A stretch of 17,547 bases of DNA from Candidatus Bathyarchaeota archaeon (GTDB lineage: Archaea; Thermoproteota; Bathyarchaeia; TCS64). Location: contig JAUWBQ010000015.1 in assembly GCA_030601645.1 (NCBI GenBank), positions 1-17,547 on the forward strand, given 5' to 3'. The notes under the pieces are model-generated. The model was not told where the DNA came from, made no database searches, and saw only the letters and a list, made by a program, of their open reading frames with translations. Shown one piece after another: positions 12,714-17,547 of the stretch. How positions within the stretch are numbered: the stretch's first letter is position 1; every line of letters starts with the position of its first letter. A program made the position numbers and the translations under genes.

Positions 12714-12731
12714 ATAAATATAAGGGTAAAA
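12691..12731 (+). repeat. Right-end cluster of GGGTAAAA motifs
   Basis: GGGTAAAA occurs at 12691-12698 (inside the integrase start) and 12724-12731. The second lies in TATAAGGGTAAAA (12719-12731), an exact inverted copy of the left-end motif at 3506-3518. The cluster overlaps the integrase promoter and start, so binding here could both build a recombination complex and control integrase expression. Confidence 0.5.
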
Positions 12732-12739
12732 ATAAGGGG

Positions 12740-12747
12740 TCTTAAAG
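12740..12747 (-). promoter_or_regulatory. TATA-like box for the integrase gene
   Basis: CTTTAAGA on the minus strand is about 30 nt before the ATG at 12713, which suggests a leaderless message. It overlaps the right candidate att repeat, so excision would separate the integrase from its promoter or give it a new upstream sequence. Confidence 0.35.
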
Positions 12748-12755
12748 AATTATAA
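12743..12755 (+). repeat. Candidate attR, right copy of 13-bp direct repeat
   Basis: TAAAGAATTATAA, 12 of 13 with 3483-3495 in the same orientation. It falls in the 78-nt gap between the integrase start and the ABC transporter start. Confidence 0.45.
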
Positions 12756-12791
12756 GTGTCATTTCAGATTTATCGGGGGAGTGTACAAATA

Positions 12792-13523
12792 ATGCAGAAC
12801 GCGATCGAGGCGAAGGGGCTTGTCAAGAACTTCGGCAACATCATGGCCCTGAATGGAACCAGCTTCACCGTGAGGGACAGGGAGATCTTCGGCCTCATCG
12901 GCCCGAACGGGGCGGGGAAGACCACCACCCTCCGGATCCTCAGCACCCTCATCAGGCCGACCTCGGGGACTGCGGAGGTCTTCGGCCACGATGTCATCCG
13001 GGATCAAGAGGAGGTGAGGGAGATAATCAGCTATCTACCGGAGGAGGCGGGGGCATACCTGAACCTATCCGGATACGAGTACCTCAGGTTCATGGCGGGG
13101 TTCTACGCCGATGATGAGAACGGGATCGAGGACATCCTCAAGGAGGGAGAGCTGATCTCCGGCCTGGAAGAGAGACTCGACGACCGGGTGAAGGGCTACA
13201 GCAAGGGCATGAAGCGGAGGCTGCTGCTGGGAAGGGCTCTCATGATGAGGCCCAGACTCGCCATCCTCGACGAGCCGACGTCCGGCCTCGACGTCGTCCA
13301 CGCCTACCACGTCAGGGGGATGATCAAAGACTACGCGGACAAGAGGGGAGTCACGGTCCTCATTTCCAGTCACAACATGCTGGAGGTGGAGTACCTGTGT
13401 CACAGGGTGGCCCTCATCGACGAGGGCGTGATCATCGTCCAAGGGAGGCCAGATGATTTGAAGGAGAAGTATGGCGCTGAGAACCTCGAGCAGGTGTTCA
13501 TGGAGGCGACCAGGCGTGGGTAG
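12792..13523 (+). CDS. ABC transporter ATP-binding protein (NatA-like)
   Basis: A 243-residue ATPase subunit of an ABC-2 type exporter. Visible motifs: Walker A GPNGAGKTT, Q-loop-region YLPEEAGAYLNLSGYEYL, signature YSKGMKRRLLLGRAL (SKGM in place of SGGQ), Walker B LAILDEPTSGLD, and H-loop SSHNM. The signature variant is common in NatA-type exporters for sodium, drugs or lipids. The ATG at 12792 is chosen because GGGGGAG lies 8-9 nt before it; an in-frame GTG at 12756 would start within the att region. It overlaps the permease gene by 8 nt. After element excision its upstream region would come from the left flank, so insertion may have changed its promoter. Confidence 0.9.
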   Translation: MQNAIEAKGLVKNFGNIMALNGTSFTVRDREIFGLIGPNGAGKTTTLRILSTLIRPTSGTAEVFGHDVIRDQEEVREIISYLPEEAGAYLNLSGYEYLRFMAGFYADDENGIEDILKEGELISGLEERLDDRVKGYSKGMKRRLLLGRALMMRPRLAILDEPTSGLDVVHAYHVRGMIKDYADKRGVTVLISSHNMLEVEYLCHRVALIDEGVIIVQGRPDDLKEKYGAENLEQVFMEATRRG

Positions 13524-14835
13524 CCTACAGAGCCTCGTCGTGAAGGAGATCAAGGAGCTCGTAAGGGACCCCAAGATCCTCATCGGGGTCATCCTGATGC
13601 CCCTGATCATGTTCCCGATCATGGGTCAAGCCATAAGCATCTCCCAGAAATCGGTCATGCAGGCCATGATAACCGCATCCTTTGCCATATACGACGAGGA
13701 CCAGGGTCGGGAGGCCACCGAACTTAAGAACTATCTCTACCGGAACAACACGGTCATCACGGTTGAAGCCGACTCTCTTGAAGATGCCCTGATAGATTTC
13801 CAGGAGACGAACGCGACGGCGCTCCTCTACATCCGTGAAGGCTACTCGGAGAACGTCTCCGACGGCTTGAAGGGAAACCTGAAGATCTACGCGAACCTCA
13901 AGACCCTGACGATTGCGGAGACCAGCAGCTCCGACTCCCTCTCCAGCCTCGTCAACATCTACTCATACTATTCGTCCATCAGCAGAATCCGGAACCTGTT
14001 GGAAGGCATCGGGGAGGAGGGGGACCCCTACATAGTCCGCAATCCACTGTCCATCTCGTACGCCTCAATAATCAAGGGCAACGTGCTGGAGATAGCCCCC
14101 GGCGCGATAGTCCAGCTGATAATGACCCAGAGCGTCATGCTACCCCTCATGGTCATGGTGATGCTCATGTTCGCCATCCAGATGGCGGCGACCAGCATCG
14201 CCATCGAGAAGGAGCAGAAAACCCTGGAGACGCTGATGACCCTCCCCGTGGGCCGGATGACCATCCTGAGCGGGAAGCTGGCGGGCTCCATCGTCGTCGC
14301 CATCGGGGGGGCGATCGCGTACATGATCGGATTCAGCTACTACATGACCTCCGCGTTCAGCTTCGTCCCGGAGATGACCAGCATGTCCACGGGGGACGTG
14401 GGCCTCGGCCTCGAACCCATTGGCATGATACTCCTCGGGGTCAACATCTTCGTCACCCTGGTCTCGGGCCTCGCCCTGGCGATATCTCTGGCCACCTTCA
14501 CGGACAACGTGAGGAGCGCCCAGAGCCTCACGGGCTTCCTCACGATCCCGGTCCTCATCCCCGTGATCGTCCTCATGTTCACCGATCTCTCGATGCTCCC
14601 CCAGACCATCCAGTGGATACTGCTGGCCATACCCTACACCCACAGCATCATCGCCTCAAAGGCCGCCTTCCTGGGCAACTACGCCGCCGCCATCCAGAGC
14701 ATCGGCTACATCACCGCATTCACCATAGTCGTACTGTACATCGCCGCCAGGATCTTCTCAACCGAGAGGATCATCACAGCCAGGTTCACGACGTTCAGCC
14801 TCAAGAACCTCCTCCGGAAGATCAAGAACGAATGA
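13516..14835 (+). CDS. ABC-2 type permease (NatB-like)
   Basis: A 439-residue membrane subunit partnering the ATPase before it. A first helix (KILIGVILMPLIMFPIMGQ) is followed by an extracytoplasmic domain of about 160 residues (DEDQGREATELKNYLYRNN onwards). At least five more helices follow from about residue 195, including MLPLMVMVMLMFAIQMAATSIA with the conserved EKEQKTLETLMTLPVGR coupling segment. This layout is that of NatB/YhaP-type exporters, suggesting export of ions or small molecules; the substrate cannot be read. The GTG at 13516 is preferred, since GGAGGCGA ends 6 nt before it and it overlaps the ATPase stop by 8 nt. Confidence 0.85.
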   Translation: MGSLQSLVVKEIKELVRDPKILIGVILMPLIMFPIMGQAISISQKSVMQAMITASFAIYDEDQGREATELKNYLYRNNTVITVEADSLEDALIDFQETNATALLYIREGYSENVSDGLKGNLKIYANLKTLTIAETSSSDSLSSLVNIYSYYSSISRIRNLLEGIGEEGDPYIVRNPLSISYASIIKGNVLEIAPGAIVQLIMTQSVMLPLMVMVMLMFAIQMAATSIAIEKEQKTLETLMTLPVGRMTILSGKLAGSIVVAIGGAIAYMIGFSYYMTSAFSFVPEMTSMSTGDVGLGLEPIGMILLGVNIFVTLVSGLALAISLATFTDNVRSAQSLTGFLTIPVLIPVIVLMFTDLSMLPQTIQWILLAIPYTHSIIASKAAFLGNYAAAIQSIGYITAFTIVVLYIAARIFSTERIITARFTTFSLKNLLRKIKNE

Positions 14836-14850
14836 CACCGGTTGGATGCC

Positions 14851-14858
14851 TTTTAAAC
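14851..14858 (+). promoter_or_regulatory. TATA-like box for the racemase-like gene
   Basis: TTTTAAAC is about 30 nt before the ATG at 14888. It argues for that start over the in-frame ATG at 14846, which would lie upstream of the promoter, and for a leaderless message. Confidence 0.5.
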
Positions 14859-14887
14859 ATCCGCCGCCATTTCATTCCGGAACCGAC

Positions 14888-16069
14888 ATGCCCCATCCAT
14901 ATTTTAGCTCTCAGCCTTCTCCCGAAGATATCAACCGCCGGATCGAGGGATTCCCATCCTGGTACGAGGTAGACCTAGACAACATAGAGTTCAACCTGGG
15001 TCAGATCAAGAAACTCACAGACGCTGAGATAATACCCTGCGTCAAGAACAACGCCTACGGTCACGGTCAGATCCCTGTGGTCGCCCACCTCGAGGATTTG
15101 GGGATCGGACGGGTTCTGGTTGCAAAGCTGAGGGAGGCCTTGGAGATGCGGAGGAAAGGCCTCATCTGCGACATCGTCAGCATGGACCCCCTTTTCTCGG
15201 ATGAAAACTTCGAGGACGTCGTGGAACACGGAATAACCCAGACAGTCTACACGAACCCAGTCGCCGAGAGGCTGAGCGCCACAGCTTCAAGGCTGGGTGA
15301 GACAGCCCGAGTTTTCGTCAAGATCGACACAGGCCTGAGGAGAGTGGGGGTGAGGCACGACGAGGCGGCTGATTTCATTGAACACATCTCAAGCCTAGCG
15401 AACCTCAAGGTGGAGGGCATTTTCTCGACTCTCACCCAGAACAAGGCCCGGGACGAAGAGCAGCTCGCACGGTTCCTTGAGGCGGACGCCGAGATGAGAA
15501 GAAGGGGGCTGGACCCCGGGGTGAGGAGCCTGGCCAGCAGCGACGCCACCCTCTATTTCCCCGAAGCCCACCTAGACGCGGTCAGGCCTGGGATGATCCT
15601 CTACGGGATATACCCCTCCGAAGCCGACTTCGAGGCGGGGATCGAGCTCAGGCAGGCGTTGTCCTTCAAGGCCAGGGTCGAACACGTGAAATGGGTCGAG
15701 AAAGGGGATTCCGTGACCTACTGGGGCAGGTTCGTGGCCCCCGAGCGGATGAGGGTGGGGACTCTCCACGTCGGCTTCTTCGACGGCATCCCCCGGGAGC
15801 TGGCGAACAAGGGCCGGATCCGAGTGGGGGATGAGTTCAGGTCGATCCTTGGCTCGGTCTCTCTCAACCACGTCGTCGTCGACCTCACCAGCGTAGATGC
15901 TCGCTCTGGTGACATCGTAGAGGTGGTGGGGAGAGAAGGGGAGAACACGGTGAACCGCATCTCAAACATGGCCGGTTGGATGACGTACAGCCTCCTAAAC
16001 CACCTCAACCCCCATACGCCAAGGATCTTTTACAGGGGAGGAATCCCAGTCGCACTGCTAGAACCTTGA
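14888..16069 (+). CDS. Alanine racemase-fold PLP protein lacking the catalytic tyrosine
   Basis: A 393-residue protein with the alanine racemase layout: a PLP-binding barrel with the lysine in CVKNNAYGHG (K53), KIDTGLRRVG with the expected Arg, VRPGMILYGI (R233), and a C-terminal beta domain ending near HTPRIFYRGG. In alanine racemases the second base is the Tyr of a GYADG motif; here it reads GFFDG (F297). The His that supports that Tyr, in a THFA motif, is Thr181 (STLT). The Met-Asp pair near the C-terminal domain is Leu326-Asn327. Cofactor binding is likely, but ordinary L/D-alanine racemisation is doubtful; a one-base racemase, an epimerase with another substrate, or a PLP carrier are alternatives. 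The start at 14888 is set by the TTTTAAAC box. The D-amino-acid deacylase across the element supports a D-amino-acid theme. Confidence 0.8.
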   Translation: MPHPYFSSQPSPEDINRRIEGFPSWYEVDLDNIEFNLGQIKKLTDAEIIPCVKNNAYGHGQIPVVAHLEDLGIGRVLVAKLREALEMRRKGLICDIVSMDPLFSDENFEDVVEHGITQTVYTNPVAERLSATASRLGETARVFVKIDTGLRRVGVRHDEAADFIEHISSLANLKVEGIFSTLTQNKARDEEQLARFLEADAEMRRRGLDPGVRSLASSDATLYFPEAHLDAVRPGMILYGIYPSEADFEAGIELRQALSFKARVEHVKWVEKGDSVTYWGRFVAPERMRVGTLHVGFFDGIPRELANKGRIRVGDEFRSILGSVSLNHVVVDLTSVDARSGDIVEVVGREGENTVNRISNMAGWMTYSLLNHLNPHTPRIFYRGGIPVALLEP

Positions 16070-16120
16070 CAGAACCCACCTACACTGTCATGGGGACGAA
16101 AGGACCCATTTTCGCCTCAC

Positions 16121-16134
16121 CATAACCGTTAAAT
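16121..16134 (+). promoter_or_regulatory. Promoter-like box before the HAD gene
   Basis: CATAACCGTTAAAT lies about 35 nt before the GTG at 16166, resembling the box at 1789-1802. There is no ribosome site in the gap, consistent with a short leader. Confidence 0.4.
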
Positions 16135-16165
16135 CGAGCCCGGGGCAACTTCACCGATAAATCCA

Positions 16166-16855
16166 GTGAGCGAGCGCATGGTCAACGAGATCAAGGGAAT
16201 AGTATTCGACCTAGATGGCACCCTCATCCACTCAGCCATCGACTTCCCCAAGATGAAGCTCAGCATGATCGAGATCCTCGAAGACAACGACGTACCCCGG
16301 GGGATGTTCACGCCTAAACAGACCACGGTAGTCATCCTGGCGAAGGCCGAGGAAATCTGGAAAGAGCAAGGGAAGGAGGAAGCGGAGGTAGCCGAGATCA
16401 GAGAAGCCCTCGAGGAGACGATGAACCAGGCGGAGCTCGAGGTCGTCTCGAACATCGAGGAGGTGGAAGGGGCCTCAGACGCCCTGAAGTCTCTCAAAGA
16501 GAAGGGCTACAAGCTCGCCATCCTGACTCGGAGCCACCACGCTTACGCCACAGAGGCTCTGAAGAAGATCGGAGTACATCAATGCTTCGACCTCATACTG
16601 GGGCGCGACGAGACCCCCAAGCCGAAGCCCTATCCCGAGGCCCTATGGCACACTTCGAAGCTCATGGGGCTCGGGATTGAAGAGATCATATTCGTGGGGG
16701 ACAACCACATAGATCACGCCTCAGCCGTCAACGCCCAGTGCCTCTTCGTCGGGGTCAGGACGGGGCCAAGGGGAAACGACTCGTGGGCCCAGAGCTGGCC
16801 CGAGATCATGCTTGATAGCGTGGGCGATCTTCCCAGATACCTAGACGAAGCATGA
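16166..16855 (+). CDS. HAD-family phosphatase (phosphoglycolate phosphatase-like)
   Basis: A 229-residue haloacid dehalogenase-superfamily hydrolase that should remove phosphate from a small metabolite in the cytoplasm. Motif I is VFDLDGTL with the nucleophile and acid aspartates, motif II is LAILTRS (usually T/S at this point), motif III is the lysine in KPKPYPEAL, and motif IV is IFVGDNHIDHASA. A helical cap of about 70 residues sits between motifs I and II. Similar to PGPase/PpaX-type members; the exact substrate cannot be read. The start is GTG at 16166, with ATG at 16178 an equal alternative. A hairpin terminator follows at once. Confidence 0.85.
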   Translation: MSERMVNEIKGIVFDLDGTLIHSAIDFPKMKLSMIEILEDNDVPRGMFTPKQTTVVILAKAEEIWKEQGKEEAEVAEIREALEETMNQAELEVVSNIEEVEGASDALKSLKEKGYKLAILTRSHHAYATEALKKIGVHQCFDLILGRDETPKPKPYPEALWHTSKLMGLGIEEIIFVGDNHIDHASAVNAQCLFVGVRTGPRGNDSWAQSWPEIMLDSVGDLPRYLDEA

Positions 16856-16875
16856 AAGGGTCATATACCCTTTTT
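16855..16875 (+). terminator. Hairpin and T-run after the HAD gene
   Basis: AAAGGGT and ACCCTTT form a 7-bp stem with loop CATAT, then more T. It starts at the last base of the stop codon and marks the end of the transcript. Confidence 0.5.
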
Positions 16876-16918
16876 CTTCCAGCGGAGTCTGACCTCGAAA
16901 CAATTGAAATCGAGAGAT

Positions 16919-16929
16919 AGGTTTTTATC
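16919..16929 (+). promoter_or_regulatory. AT-rich promoter box for the UPF0147 gene
   Basis: AGGTTTTTATC lies about 70 nt before the ATG at 16998. Transcription would start near 16950, leaving a leader with the GGGAAGTGA ribosome site at 16985-16993, 4 nt before the ATG. Confidence 0.4.
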
Positions 16930-16997
16930 GATACTATTGGGATGTATTATCAAATCCAACCCAATAATCTGGATTACTCTAAAAGGGAAGTGACGAC

Positions 16998-17270
16998 ATG
17001 TCAAGTAAAAATGATAAGTACACTCAGAAGCTCAATCAAGCTATGGCGGTCCTGAACAGGGTCGCAGATGACAACACGACTCCGAGGAACATTAGGCGTA
17101 CCGCAAAGCAGGCGGGGGACATGCTCCTGGATGAGAGCCTGAGCTTTGCGGCGAGAGCCGCCAACGCCATCGATCTCCTTGAACAGATCTCCCAGGACCC
17201 CAATATGCCGATGTATACCAGGACCAGGATCTGGAACGTGATCAGTACCCTCGAAGGCATCAGGGACTAA
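16998..17270 (+). CDS. UPF0147 family archaeal protein
   Basis: A 90-residue all-helical protein that matches the archaeal UPF0147 family along its whole length: LNQAMAVLNRVADDNTTPRN, IRRTAKQAGDMLLDE, AARAANAIDLLEQISQDPN, and the end MYTRTRIWNVISTLEGI. The family is widespread in archaea, is of the normal length here, and has no settled function. It has its own promoter-like box and a GGGAAGTGA ribosome site. This gene is the clearest sign that the chromosome is archaeal. Confidence 0.9.
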   Translation: MSSKNDKYTQKLNQAMAVLNRVADDNTTPRNIRRTAKQAGDMLLDESLSFAARAANAIDLLEQISQDPNMPMYTRTRIWNVISTLEGIRD

Positions 17271-17410
17271 TGCGGATCAACCAAAATAATTCCATTTTTT
17301 CCGTCTAACTCCGAGAGTCGTATTCGCTAACCTTCTAATTTTATGCCTACAATCTTTTCAGACGCAATTTCACTTTTATATTCCCGATACCATCAAAGGA
17401 GGGGGGAAGG

Positions 17411-17547
17411 TTGTCCGTAAAGCCGCTCTCAGTACCTTGGCTCATCCGGCTTTTCTGGGACGAGGTAGTAACCTTGCTCGTCTGCATCAGCCTGGACTTG
17501 ATAGAGTACGTTTTCCCACTGCTGATGATACCGGTAGCGGGAGACCT
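17411..17547 (+). CDS. Start of a membrane protein (partial, runs off the window)
   Basis: A TTG at 17411 preceded by a strong AAAGGAGGGGGG site (GGAGG at 17398-17402, 8 nt spacing) opens a frame that stays open to the end: 45 residues and part of a codon. After MSVKPLSVPWLIRLFWDE the sequence is hydrophobic (VVTLLVCISLDLIEYVFPLL, then MIPVAGD), so at least one membrane helix is present. The family cannot be named from the fragment. Confidence 0.65.
   Translation, partial: MSVKPLSVPWLIRLFWDEVVTLLVCISLDLIEYVFPLLMIPVAGD

Larger units (their letters stand above)
3483..12755. mobile_element. Integrated archaeal element with tyrosine integrase (provirus or integrative plasmid)
   Basis: Both flanks consist of ordinary metabolic and transport genes with CTC/GTC/ATC-rich codons. 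The interior holds short, tightly packed, mostly unrecognised genes with different codon choice, plus an integrase, an AAA+ replication-type ATPase and an HNH/zinc-finger protein. The proposed ends are the 13-bp direct repeat TA(T/A)AGAATTATAA at 3483-3495 and 12743-12755. The integrase gene starts 30 nt inside the right repeat, the usual place for an integrase beside its att site. Precise excision would restore a short gap between the D-aminoacylase and the ABC transporter gene. The exact borders are inferred from a short AT-rich repeat and could be off by tens of bases. No structural virion gene is recognised. Confidence 0.8.

Overview
The window reads as a piece of an archaeal chromosome carrying an integrated mobile element of about 9.3 kb. 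Archaeal signs are a UPF0147-family gene, AT-rich TATA-like boxes about 25-35 nt before starts, GGAGGTGA-type ribosome binding sites, and frequent GTG/TTG starts. The lineage cannot be fixed from these genes; a Bathyarchaeia-like or other protein-degrading archaeon is only a guess.

Left flank (1-3482): the tail of a probable PH-like domain protein, a dihydroorotase-type cyclic amidohydrolase, and an N-acyl-D-amino-acid deacylase in which the expected metal-ligand Cys is Asp. Right flank (12756-17547): a NatA/NatB-like ABC-2 exporter pair, an alanine-racemase-fold protein that keeps the PLP lysine but lacks the usual catalytic Tyr and its partners, a HAD phosphatase, a UPF0147 protein, and the start of a membrane protein. 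The deacylase and racemase-like genes flank the element, so before insertion they lay in one neighbourhood whose theme may be D-amino-acid or cyclic-amide metabolism.

The element (about 3483-12755) is bounded by a 13-bp near-identical direct repeat, a candidate att site. A complete tyrosine integrase gene sits just inside the right end and reads inward. A leftward run of ten tightly packed genes (7354 to 3617) encodes an HNH/zinc-finger/coiled-coil protein, a zinc ribbon, a one-helix membrane peptide and several unrecognised small proteins, four of them under 60 codons. A central divergent region holds four 10-bp-phased AATAGGG-like repeats next to a strong TATA box. It drives an AAA+ ATPase with a C-terminal winged helix, probably the replication protein. 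The right arm has a membrane-anchored protein, a secreted protein with two small coupled genes, and an integrase operon whose second gene encodes a short CruF/DUF422-like membrane protein.

GGGTAAAA/AGCGGGGTTAT-type motifs recur at the left end, the centre and the right end, as expected if one element protein binds all three. No capsid, portal or terminase is recognisable. The element could be a virus with unrecognised virion proteins or an integrative plasmid.
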